Source: Micromonospora sediminicola (GTDB lineage: Bacteria; Actinomycetota; Actinomycetes; Mycobacteriales; Micromonosporaceae). From it: a DNA stretch of 64,000 nt. A program made the position numbers and the translations under genes. Positions within the stretch are counted from its first letter, which is position 1, and every line of letters starts with the position of its first letter. The notes under the pieces were generated by a model, which saw nothing but the letters and a program-made list of their open reading frames with translations, searched no databases and was not told the origin of the DNA. The DNA is taken from the NCBI RefSeq assembly GCF_900089585.1, contig NZ_FLRH01000003.1, positions 4,579,123-4,643,122 on the forward strand, written 5' to 3'. This document shows positions 52,924 through 60,577 of the stretch, in pieces.

Positions 52924-53328
52924 ATGGCGACAATCGAGGTCGATGAGGGAACCAAGCAGACGTTGGCGTTCGCAGCCAGGATGGCCAACGCCACAGAGGG
53001 CGAGATAGTCCGCCGGCTGATTGCTGCGAGTTCGCTGGGGCAGGCGCAAGAGGAGCCCAAGCAGGAGGCAGAAAGCGCCCAGCCCATCTACGCCGACTAT
53101 GAGGGACACCGGACGCGGGGGCTGTACTACCCACCCGGGCGCGTCGAGATCATCGACGGGCCGCTAAGGGGCCAGTCGTTTAAGACACCCACAGGGGCAG
53201 CACGCGCGGTCGTCCGTCACTACAACCCGAGCGTGAACGACAACCGAAACGGCTGGGGCTTCTGGCAGATCGACAATGGCGGTGGGCCGCGAGTGTGGCT
53301 CCAAGCGATTCGGCCGAACGACCACTGA
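52924..53328 (+). CDS. Ribbon-helix-helix/RAMA-like small protein
   Basis: This 134-aa protein has an N-terminal ribbon-helix-helix-like segment (TIEVDEGTKQTLAFAARMANATEGEIVRRLI, about 2-32) and a C-terminal part (VEIIDGPLRGQSFKTPTGAARAVVRHYN through GWGFWQI) that resembles the RAMA domain associated with restriction and adenine methylase systems. The ATG follows a G7 run. A 13-bp hairpin ends it. It is the first gene inside the element. A DNA-binding or modification-related role is plausible, uncertain. Confidence 0.6.
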   Translation: MATIEVDEGTKQTLAFAARMANATEGEIVRRLIAASSLGQAQEEPKQEAESAQPIYADYEGHRTRGLYYPPGRVEIIDGPLRGQSFKTPTGAARAVVRHYNPSVNDNRNGWGFWQIDNGGGPRVWLQAIRPNDH

Positions 53329-53346
53329 TCTGACGAAGCGGCGTTA

Positions 53347-53379
53347 GCCCCGGAAGCGTCTCCGTGACGCTTCCGGGGC
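53347..53379 (+). terminator. Rho-independent-type hairpin
   Basis: GCCCCGGAAGCGT pairs with ACGCTTCCGGGGC around the 7-nt loop CTCCGTG, 18 bp after the stop of the RHH/RAMA-like gene. Confidence 0.75.
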
Positions 53380-53615
53380 TTCCGCGTGTGCACTGTCACG
53401 GCGTGCGACGCCGGGGTCGCCGCGCCGGGAGCGCAGCGGCAAGGCGCGGCGTGCCCCGAGCGGCGCACTGCGGGCCGCTTGCGGCCCGCCTTGAAGACGT
53501 ATAGAAAGTTCTCACAGATGCCCGCACCTGCCCGTGTCCGGTCTCGGGACCTGCGTGACACATCGGTGTCAGGACCTGGGTGACACTCCGCCGAGTGTTG
53601 GTGGAGATGAGCGTG

Positions 53616-55427
53616 ATGGAACAGCGGTATCGAGCCGTCCAGGACGTGCTTGCCGGATCCACGGTCACGGACGTCGCCGAACGATTCGGGGTCTCCCGCC
53701 AGGCGGTGCACCGCTGGCTGGCCTGGTATCAGGACGAGGGCTTGGAAGGGCTGGCGGACCGGTCCAGCCGGCCGCGTTCCTCGCCTGGCCAGACTTCTCC
53801 TGAGGTGGAGGCGCTGATCTGTGAGCTGCGCCGGGATCACCCGCGATGGGGTGCCCGTCGCCTGCTCTATGAGCTTGGCCGTCGTGACTGCCCGGGTCCG
53901 ATCCCGTCTCGGATCACCGTGCATCGGGTGCTGATCCGGCACGGCCTGGTCGATCCGACACCTCGCCGGCGTCGGCGTGAGGACTACCGGCGATGGGAAC
54001 GTGGCCGGCCGATGGAACTGTGGCAGATGGACATCGTCGGCGGTATTCAGCTGGCCGATGGCGGTGAGGCGAAGGTCGTCACCGGCGTGGACGACCACTC
54101 CCGGTTCTGCGTCATCGCCGCCGTGGTCCGCCGGGCCACCGGTCGGGCGATCTGTCTCGCCTTCGCCGAAGCCCTGCACAGGTTCGGGATTCCCGAAGAG
54201 GTCCTCACGGACAATGGCAAGCAGTTCACTGCCCGGTTCGGCCGCGGCGGCGGTGAGGTGATGTTCGACCGGATCTGCCGAGAGAACGGCATCACTCACC
54301 GGCTGACCAAGCCCCGCTCACCGACCACCACCGGCAAGGTCGAACGGTTCCACCAGACCCTGCAACGCGAACTACTCGACGACGTCGAGGTCTGGGCCAC
54401 CCCGGAAGAGGCCCAAGCAGCGATCGACGTGTTCCGGCACGAATACAACACCGAACGGCCGCACCAGTCCCTCGGGATGGCGTTCCCGGCCGACCGTTTC
54501 ACCGCCCAGCCGGCTGAGGAACAGCTGCCGCTGCGGCTGCCGCCAGCGCTGGCCACCACCATCCCTGCACCCCGCCGGCCACTGCCAGCAACACCGGCAC
54601 CGACGCCTCCAGCACCCGCCGGGCATGCCGTCGCCCCGCCAGTGCCGGTGGCCGCCAGCGGGGACGTTGGCCTGGCCGTAGAGGTCACCCGCCTCGTTCC
54701 CGCCTCGGGCAACCTCACCGTCTGCGGACAGCAGTTCTGGCTCAGCCCCACCCGCGCCGGACTTCCGGTGACCCTCTGGGCCGACACCACCGTCGTTCAC
54801 CTGCTCGTCGACGGCGTCCGACTCAAGACCGTCCCGTCCCGACTTACCCCTGCGCACCTGCGCCAGATCCTCGCCGACGACGGCCAACCGGCCGGGCCAC
54901 CACCGATCACCACCGGCACCATCCAGGCCGGCGCCCCGATCGAGGTCGAACGGCTCGTCAACGCCACCGGCCTGATCGGCCTCGCCGGCCGGCAACACCC
55001 CGTCGGCTACCACTTCGCCGGCAGGCGCGTCACCGTCCGCCTCGACCGCGGCCTCATGCAGATCACCGCCGACGGCGTCCTGCTGCGCAGCCTGCCCAAC
55101 CCGCTGACACCGGCCGAAGTCGCCCGCATCCGCGACGCCCGCCCCGCCGGACCACCACCAACACCGGCACCCGAACCCCTGCGGGTCGAACGCCGCGTCA
55201 GCTGCCGAGGATCCCTGGTCATCGCTGGTCAACGCATCCACGTCGGCATCGCCCACGCCGGAACCACCCTCACCGTCGAAGCCGCCGACACCACCTTCCG
55301 CGTCCACGACGGCGACCAGCTCCTCAGCGAAGTGCCCCGCACCACCACCAAGCCCATCGCCCGGTTCAAGGTCCGCAAACCCGAACCACCCAGACAGAAG
55401 ACGTCCACCCGGGAAGGGATGGCATGA
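53616..55427 (+). CDS. IS481-like DDE transposase with triple C-terminal module
   Basis: This 603-aa protein starts with a helix-turn-helix (VAERFGVSRQAVHRWLAWYQ, 20-39), followed by an rve integrase core with Asp139 (WQMDIVGG), Asp199 (LTDNGKQF) and Glu243 (GKVERFHQT). After a Pro/Ala-rich linker (about 290-355) come three related beta-rich modules of about 62 residues at 357-420, 445-508 and 525-586, each opening with RLV/RRV, then GxLxVAGQ-like, and ending with SLPNPLTP-like motifs. Ordinary IS481 transposases end near residue 320-350. The ATG at 53,616 has GGAG 9 nt before it. Confidence 0.88.
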   Translation: MEQRYRAVQDVLAGSTVTDVAERFGVSRQAVHRWLAWYQDEGLEGLADRSSRPRSSPGQTSPEVEALICELRRDHPRWGARRLLYELGRRDCPGPIPSRITVHRVLIRHGLVDPTPRRRRREDYRRWERGRPMELWQMDIVGGIQLADGGEAKVVTGVDDHSRFCVIAAVVRRATGRAICLAFAEALHRFGIPEEVLTDNGKQFTARFGRGGGEVMFDRICRENGITHRLTKPRSPTTTGKVERFHQTLQRELLDDVEVWATPEEAQAAIDVFRHEYNTERPHQSLGMAFPADRFTAQPAEEQLPLRLPPALATTIPAPRRPLPATPAPTPPAPAGHAVAPPVPVAASGDVGLAVEVTRLVPASGNLTVCGQQFWLSPTRAGLPVTLWADTTVVHLLVDGVRLKTVPSRLTPAHLRQILADDGQPAGPPPITTGTIQAGAPIEVERLVNATGLIGLAGRQHPVGYHFAGRRVTVRLDRGLMQITADGVLLRSLPNPLTPAEVARIRDARPAGPPPTPAPEPLRVERRVSCRGSLVIAGQRIHVGIAHAGTTLTVEAADTTFRVHDGDQLLSEVPRTTTKPIARFKVRKPEPPRQKTSTREGMA

Positions 55428-55885
55428 TCACCGGCGTGACCGAACCCCCCGAACTGGTCATCGGACTCCCCAACGACGACCATCTAACGGTCCGCGTCAT
55501 GGGAAGAATGCACCCCGGCAGCACCGACTACTGGGACGGCAACTGGCTGATCAGCCCGATCTCGGCCCACGTGGGCGGCTTCTCAGCACAGCTCGCCGCC
55601 GGGCTACGTGTCGATGAACTACAGACCTTCCGACACGGGCTAGAGCTGATCAACCAACAACTACGCGGCGAAGCAGTGCTCACCTCACTTGAACAATGGA
55701 TCTCACTGACCGTGACCTGCCGCCCGAACGGCTCGCTGTCCGTCACCGGAGAGCTTGCCGACAATCCCGGCATCGGGAACCGCCTGACGTTCGCCATCAC
55801 CGGCCTCGACCAGACCAACATCCCAGCGATGCTCACAGCCCTGTCGGCACTCGAAAGTGCCTACCCACTCCTCGGGCAGCCCTGA
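55424..55885 (+). CDS. WapI/DUF6228-like immunity-type protein
   Basis: This 153-aa protein overlaps the transposase stop by 4 nt (ATGA) and lies inside the IS, before its right inverted repeat. The sequence pattern GSTDYWDGNWLISPI, GGFSAQLAAGL, LTSLEQWISL, GNRLTFAITGLDQTNIPAML follows the layout of WapI-type immunity proteins or the DUF6228 family; this is by memory of the family and needs a profile search. A small immunity-like gene coupled to a transposase is unusual. It may instead be a transposition accessory protein. Confidence 0.55.
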   Translation: MITGVTEPPELVIGLPNDDHLTVRVMGRMHPGSTDYWDGNWLISPISAHVGGFSAQLAAGLRVDELQTFRHGLELINQQLRGEAVLTSLEQWISLTVTCRPNGSLSVTGELADNPGIGNRLTFAITGLDQTNIPAMLTALSALESAYPLLGQP

Positions 55886-56043
55886 CCCCCCCGTCTGAAG
55901 AACCCGTCAGACGGCCAGTCGCAGGAAAACCTCCCTCAACTGATCGCCAGCTACCCTCACCAGAGTTAGCAGTCGTCTAGCCGGACGTGTCACCCACGTC
56001 CCGAGACTGACCTGTCACGCAGGTCCCGAGACTCGACAGCCCG

Positions 56044-56116
56044 CACCTGCCCGCACCTGCCCGTTGTCCCGTCACGGAAGATGCTTGACACTCGCGTCCC
56101 AACACATGCTTGACAC
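56044..56116. repeat. 10-bp tandem repeats and direct repeats flanking the IS
   Basis: Removing the IS and one GCCCG restores three tandem copies of CCCGCACCTG plus a final CCCG (part at 53,521-53,534, rest at 56,044 onward). Next to them ATGCTTGACAC occurs twice at 56,081-56,091 and 56,106-56,116, 25 bp apart. Such short tandem arrays in conjugative actinomycete elements can be TraB recognition (clt) or replication iteron sites. Confidence 0.5.
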
Positions 56117-56172
56117 CAGTGGCTGGCTGGTGTTCACAGGGCGCATTCGGCCACGTACGCGCCTACAGCGCA

Positions 56173-56952
56173 TCAATCGTCGCTCGCGGAACGGCTTGCA
56201 CCTGCGCTTGAGTCTGGCTGGGCTGTTCGGCCCACTGGTGAAGCGCCTTCCCGTGCTGGAGCCCCTCTACTATCCGACCCTGCCAGCGCCACCTCAATGA
56301 ATTCCAGGTGCTTCTCCCGCAATGCCCTAATCTTTTGGCGACGATCGGCACTAGCGGATGCAAATTCAGAGACGCGACCCTCAATCGACTTCTTTTGCTC
56401 CGCTAGCGCGCTCAACCCGTGCTCAATCACTCTCAATCTTTGCTGATTCAGTTCCGATCCTGCATCCTCCGAAGAATCAATCAGGTGGCGGTGTGCGCGG
56501 TACTTGATTTCAAGAGCGCCTAACTCCGCAATACGTCTTTGCGTGCGACACTGCAGGATCTTTTTTTGCAGAATAATCCAACGAAGAGTCACGATCGGGA
56601 TAGGCATAATCAAGAAGCGGATAATGTGAGCCAGCAAGCGGGCATTTGTCCGCACGAGCAGTTCCAGCGCGGGATTTAGCACTAGCGAGGATACGCCCAG
56701 CGCAATTCCCCACGAAATTACCTTGACCCAGTATGGGTGTACGGTGCCGCCAGCCAACGCCTCGAAGCATTTTGGTATCGCGAAGGCGTACACGGTGAGG
56801 GGCGCAGCCCACACTAGGCCTTGCAGGCTCTTCAGAATGCGTCGTTCACCCGGAACCCACTTCGACATGATAGAGCGAGCTTCCACGACGATCGCCAATG
56901 CCAAGACTGGCATCGTCTGAGCGCCGGTAGTCCAGAAGTCTGAATCGATCAA
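56173..56952 (-). CDS. Hypothetical four-helix membrane protein with coiled-coil C-terminus
   Basis: A protein of about 259 aa with four transmembrane helices (MPVLALAIVVEA, SLQGLVWAAPLTVYAFAI, VISWGIALGVSSLVLNPALELLV, HIIRFLIMPIPIVTLRWIIL) and a helical, charged tail (RLRVIEHGLSALAEQKKSIEGRVSEFA). The start TTG at 56,952 follows GGAGGAAAG; GTG or longer starts are possible. The base composition is clearly lower in GC than neighbours (for example the run CTTTTTTTGCAG), a sign of foreign origin. Function unknown. Confidence 0.55.
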   Translation of the reverse strand: MIDSDFWTTGAQTMPVLALAIVVEARSIMSKWVPGERRILKSLQGLVWAAPLTVYAFAIPKCFEALAGGTVHPYWVKVISWGIALGVSSLVLNPALELLVRTNARLLAHIIRFLIMPIPIVTLRWIILQKKILQCRTQRRIAELGALEIKYRAHRHLIDSSEDAGSELNQQRLRVIEHGLSALAEQKKSIEGRVSEFASASADRRQKIRALREKHLEFIEVALAGSDSRGAPAREGASPVGRTAQPDSSAGASRSASDD

Positions 56953-57070
56953 CTTTCCTCCGAACCCGGGCAGCACGAGCCTTGCAGGCGAGGATTGTAG
57001 TAACCCGTTGCGACAACCCCCGCTGGTTGCTTCTGCTGCAGAGATGCGTTGATCGTCCAACACAGGCACA

Positions 57071-57637
57071 ATGGCGTATGTGACGAGCCCTGATCCAGAG
57101 GCGGAGTGGTGGACGACGTCGGAGGTCGCCGAGTACCTCGGCGTCCAGGTCGGCACCGTGAGTTCCTACCGGAACCGCGGCCAGATGCCGGAGCCTGACA
57201 AGACGCTCGGCCGCACCCACCTGTGGCGCCCGCAGACGATCACGTCTTGGCACGAGGGTCGGCCTCGGCTCGGGAGTCGCGCCGCTGACGTGAGCAACGG
57301 TCAACCCTGGACCGTCCTGCAAGTCTCGACGGCGGTAGAGACCCGGGACGCCGCCGTCGAGCTGGCGCGCCTTGTCGTTGAGGCGAGGCTTGCGGCCGGT
57401 GCGCAGATCGTCGGGCCGGTCATCTCGGCCTTCTGGCACCAGGGCGAGTTCGGCACGGGCGAGGAGTGGCAGCTCCTCCTGAAGACGCACGCTCAGCGCT
57501 TCGAGGACCTACGAGCCTTCCTCCAGGACCATCACCCTTGGCAGAACCCCGAGATCGCGGCCGTGCCGGTCGTGATGAGTTCAGACGAGTACGCCGCCTG
57601 GGTCGGCAGGACGCTCCTGTTGGACGTTGAGCCGTAG
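57071..57637 (+). CDS. HTH-CutA fusion protein
   Basis: This 188-aa protein has an N-terminal MerR/excisionase-type helix-turn-helix (WWTTSEVAEYLGVQVGTVSSYRNRG, about 13-38). A CutA1-like domain follows (about 80-186), with the typical order LVVEARLAAGAQIVGPVISAFWHQGE, KTHAQRFEDLRAFL and HHPWQNPEIAAVPV. CutA proteins form trimers and have been linked to divalent metal tolerance. A DNA-binding CutA fusion suggests a metal- or signal-responsive regulator. It converges with the XRE-TPR gene across 3 bp. Confidence 0.8.
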   Translation: MAYVTSPDPEAEWWTTSEVAEYLGVQVGTVSSYRNRGQMPEPDKTLGRTHLWRPQTITSWHEGRPRLGSRAADVSNGQPWTVLQVSTAVETRDAAVELARLVVEARLAAGAQIVGPVISAFWHQGEFGTGEEWQLLLKTHAQRFEDLRAFLQDHHPWQNPEIAAVPVVMSSDEYAAWVGRTLLLDVEP

Positions 57638-57640
57638 CGG

Positions 57641-58945
57641 CTACGTCCTGGAGCGCTCCAAGACTTCCCGGACTCCCGGCACGGCGGCGTGAACCCGCAG
57701 CCGTTGCAGGACCGGGTCGAGGCGCTGACGCGGTCGCACGGAGGCGACGCCCTCGGAAAGGTCCAGCACGCGGCCGGCGACCCGGGCAGCCTCCTCCGGC
57801 TCCCCCGCCGTGGCGTAGGCGTCCGCCAGCCAGCACGAGTACAGGGCCTTGTCTCGGGCGTGGGCGTCATCGAAGCCTGCTAGTACGTCCTCCAGGAGCG
57901 GAACCGCGCGCAGCGGCCGGCCAAGCTCTGCCCAGCATCGGCCGGTCATGATGGTCACCTCCTGGTCGTCAACCCACGCCGACCAGTCGGGTTCCTCGGT
58001 CGCGTTGCGACGCGCCAAGGCGGCGCGCGCCGTTGCCAGTGCCGCGTCAGTCTCACGGGCGTTGCCGACGACAGCGTGCGCCCAGGCTCGACGCTCGTGC
58101 AGCAGAGCAGTGACGGTGGCCGGGGAGTCGTCGCCGGCAGCGGCGCAAGAAGCCTCTGCGATCGCAACCGCTTCGCGGGGGTCGCCGCCAACTGTCTGAT
58201 ACGCCAGGAAAGCCAGCGCGTTGCCAGCGAGGTGAGGTGCTTGCGCTTGATTGGCTATCCCGTGACTTTCGCCGTATAGCCGCTTCGATAGGTCCAGGTT
58301 GCCCGCGTCGAACGCAGCCCAGCCAGCTTGTTGCGCCTGTTCCGCAAGAATTGCGAGCAGGCGCTGTTGGACCGTCTCGGTGTAGGTGCCGCCCGCCACG
58401 AGCTTCTTGGTCATCTCGTATTCGGACAGATACAGGCGAACGGTGTCGCCGCCTCCGAGGACGTCATCGAGGCGACGGAGCCTCGCCGTCCGTCGCGCAA
58501 GGACCTTCGGCAGCTCCTCGCCGAGCCGCCGCCCGGAGGAGAGGTCAGCGACGTCAACGGCACCGAGCAGGGTGCCGGCACCAACGGCAGACACGCGCAG
58601 GAAATCACGCCGATTCACGGTCTCACCTCGGGCATCTTGGGCCATCGCTTGGCTGGCCTCCCAGTCTCGGGGAGCCAAGCCCAGCATATGCCCCGGAATT
58701 CGCATGGCATCTGCGATAAGGCTGATCTTTTCGTATGTTGCGATACTGCCCTGTCCACGGGCGAGCGCACCTACTCTTTCGGCCTTGATAGAGCACGCAT
58801 CCGCAATTCGCGAATAGCTGATGCCAGCCCATTTCCGAGCCAGCATGAACACTGTCCCAAAGTCATGCCGCGCGAGTGCGGCGCGCATGTCCTCGCGCTC
58901 CAGGACATGGCGCGGAATAGCTATCCCGCTGACTCGCTGCGACAT
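57641..58945 (-). CDS. XRE-family regulator with TPR-like C-terminus
   Basis: This 434-aa protein has an N-terminal HTH (FMLARKWAGISYSRIADACSIKAERVGALARGQGSIATYEKISLIADAM, about 33-81), a short linker with a Tat-like NRRDFLRVSAVG stretch, and a C-terminal TPR-like region (AEQAQQAGWAAFDAGNLDLSKRLY, REAVAIAEASCAAAG). Regulators of this form are common in actinomycetes. The ATG at 58,945 has GGAGG 6 nt upstream. It is divergent from the transfer operon, with a GTACTGA operator cluster in between, so it is the likely transfer repressor. Confidence 0.85.
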   Translation of the reverse strand: MSQRVSGIAIPRHVLEREDMRAALARHDFGTVFMLARKWAGISYSRIADACSIKAERVGALARGQGSIATYEKISLIADAMRIPGHMLGLAPRDWEASQAMAQDARGETVNRRDFLRVSAVGAGTLLGAVDVADLSSGRRLGEELPKVLARRTARLRRLDDVLGGGDTVRLYLSEYEMTKKLVAGGTYTETVQQRLLAILAEQAQQAGWAAFDAGNLDLSKRLYGESHGIANQAQAPHLAGNALAFLAYQTVGGDPREAVAIAEASCAAAGDDSPATVTALLHERRAWAHAVVGNARETDAALATARAALARRNATEEPDWSAWVDDQEVTIMTGRCWAELGRPLRAVPLLEDVLAGFDDAHARDKALYSCWLADAYATAGEPEEAARVAGRVLDLSEGVASVRPRQRLDPVLQRLRVHAAVPGVREVLERSRT

Positions 58946-59091
58946 GAACGCCTCCACCCCGTCGGTAGCTCCTCATCCACATCCGCCAGTGGCCTACCCA
59001 TCATGGGTACCCCCGCCGGAGGGTCGAAAGAGCACTTCCCAGCCTCGCACTCTTACACCCAGGGATCAATACAGCGCGATGCGTCACCACC

Positions 59092-59134
59092 TTGACCTGT
59101 ACTGAGTGAGTCAGTACGGTCAAGTCGGTACTGA
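59092..59134 (+). promoter_or_regulatory. Transfer-operon promoter with GTACTGA operator
   Basis: A -35 TTGACC (59,092-59,097) and a -10 TACGGT (59,115-59,120) are spaced by 17 bp. The spacer and downstream region hold three GTACTGA half-sites: 59,099-59,105 and 59,111-59,117 as a perfect inverted repeat around GTGAG, and 59,128-59,134 direct. Repressor binding would block the promoter directly. Confidence 0.65.
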
Positions 59135-59170
59135 GTCGCACCGCTGTCCCACGACAAGGGGAGGTTGGGC

Positions 59171-60025
59171 ATGGCGAAGTCAGGGATGTTCGGTGAGCGC
59201 CCGGTGGGCGCGGTGACGCTGGTGGAGACGCCGGTGTCGCGGTCGTACGCGCAGAAGGCTCGGGTGGCGTTCCTCGTCGTGGCGGCGTCCGTCGCTCTGA
59301 TGGTGGGCGCCACCGCTTCGGTGGCGCTGCCGCTGCCGCTGGCGGTCCTGGTTGGACTGCTGACCGGCGGGGTGTGCGGCTTGGTGGTCGCGTGTGTGGT
59401 CCGGGTGTGGCCGGCGCTGCGGGTGCTGTGGTGGTGGGCGGTCGAGATCGTCGCTGCGGTCACGGTGTTCGTAGGCATGGCGTACCTGTCTCGGGCGACG
59501 CATCCGGCGGTGCCGCTGGTGCTCCTGGCCGTGGTGCTGGGTGTGCTCTTCGGCGTCGGTCGGTTTCGTCGGCGGGTGTCGGCGTGGGTGTGGTGCGTGG
59601 TGGTGCGTCACCGGCTGCGGCTCTGCTTCACGGAGTTCATCCGGTCGGCGTCGCGGCTGCACCCGGGTCGACTGCCGCTGATCCTGTGGGCGCGGCCGAC
59701 ACCGGCCGGGGAGCGGGTGTGGGTGTGGCTGCGGCCGGGCCTGGACCTGACGGACCTGGACGGCAAGGCGGACAAGCTCGCGGTGGCCTGCTGGGCGGGT
59801 GAGGCGCGGATGGTCCGCGCGTCAGCCCGGCATGCCGCGTTGGTGCGGGTCGACATCACCCGTCGTGACCCGTTGACCGGCCTGGTGGCGTCGCCGCTGT
59901 CGGCCTGGGTGGCGTGGATGCGCGACGAGGACGCCCCGGTGTCGCCGGCTGTGCCGCCGGTGGACTTGGACCTGCTGGACGTTCCGGAGCCCGCGCCGCC
60001 GCAGCAGCGCAGCCCGCGCCGCTGA
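59171..60025 (+). CDS. Membrane protein of the transfer operon
   Basis: This 284-aa protein has four or five transmembrane segments in the first 140 residues (VAFLVVAASVALMVGATASVAL and following) and a soluble C-terminal part (HRLRLCFTEFIRSASRL onward). In AICEs a protein of this type commonly precedes the TraB/FtsK gene and may be part of the conjugative pore or spread apparatus. The ATG at 59,171 has GGGGAGG upstream; a TTG 6 nt before is possible. Confidence 0.6.
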   Translation: MAKSGMFGERPVGAVTLVETPVSRSYAQKARVAFLVVAASVALMVGATASVALPLPLAVLVGLLTGGVCGLVVACVVRVWPALRVLWWWAVEIVAAVTVFVGMAYLSRATHPAVPLVLLAVVLGVLFGVGRFRRRVSAWVWCVVVRHRLRLCFTEFIRSASRLHPGRLPLILWARPTPAGERVWVWLRPGLDLTDLDGKADKLAVACWAGEARMVRASARHAALVRVDITRRDPLTGLVASPLSAWVAWMRDEDAPVSPAVPPVDLDLLDVPEPAPPQQRSPRR

Positions 60026-60116
60026 CCTCGAAAACTCGCACACGTTGTGCGACGTGTGCCAGGTGGTGCCGCGCTCGGCGGCGCACCTCGGGAAACCGAT
60101 CCAGGGAGGATCTGCA

Positions 60117-60563
60117 ATGGCAAACGACACGACCGTGACGGTGGTGGGCAACCTGACCGCCGACCCGGAACTGCGGTTCACCCCGGCTGGGGTGGCGCTG
60201 GTGAAGTTCACCGTGGCGTCGACGCCTCGGGTGTTCGACCGGAACGCGGGTGAGTACCGCGACGGTGACCCGCTGTTCCTGACCTGCACCGCGTGGCGGG
60301 ACCTGGCCGAGCACATCGCCGAGTCCCTGGCCAAGGGCACCCGCGTGGTGGTGGCCGGGCGGCTGCGGCTGTCGCGGTGGGAGAACGAGCAGGGCGAGAA
60401 GCGCTCCGCGTACGGCCTGGACGTCGACGAGGTCGGCCCGTCGCTGCGGTTCGCCACGGCGACGGTGAAGAAGATGGCCCGCACCCGCAACGGGGACGGG
60501 TTCACTCCGGAGACGCCGGCGGATGACCCGTGGTCGACCGCCGCGCCGGCGTCGGCGGCCTGA
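60117..60563 (+). CDS. ssb: Single-stranded DNA-binding protein
   Basis: This 148-aa protein has the OB-fold of SSB (TVTVVGNLTADPELRFTPAGVALVKFTVAST at about 5-35, then DGDPLFLTCTAWRDLAEHIAESLAKGTRVVVAGRL). The C-terminal tail is short (DDPWSTAAPASAA) and lacks the usual acidic DDIPF tip. The ATG follows GGGAGG. It is 14 bp before the FtsK-like gene and probably supports transfer or replication of the element. Confidence 0.85.
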   Translation: MANDTTVTVVGNLTADPELRFTPAGVALVKFTVASTPRVFDRNAGEYRDGDPLFLTCTAWRDLAEHIAESLAKGTRVVVAGRLRLSRWENEQGEKRSAYGLDVDEVGPSLRFATATVKKMARTRNGDGFTPETPADDPWSTAAPASAA

Positions 60564-60577
60564 GCGGAGATGCGCTG

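Larger units (their letters stand above)
53535..56038 (+). mobile_element. IS481-like insertion sequence with cargo gene
   Basis: The element runs from TGTCCGG (53,535) to CTCGACA (56,038). The terminal inverted repeats share TCTCGGGACCTGCGTGACA, and each end holds a second, related inner copy (GGACCTGGGTGACA left, its complement right). A 5-bp target duplication GCCCG flanks it (53,530-53,534 and 56,039-56,043). It is about 2.5 kb, larger than usual IS481 elements, because the transposase has a long extra C-terminus and a second gene follows. It interrupts a 10-bp tandem repeat array in the host element. Confidence 0.85.

Noticed and set aside
53220..54299. Minus-strand ORF over the start of the IS
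   Set aside because: Antisense shadow of the transposase, spanning the inverted repeat and the upstream gene.
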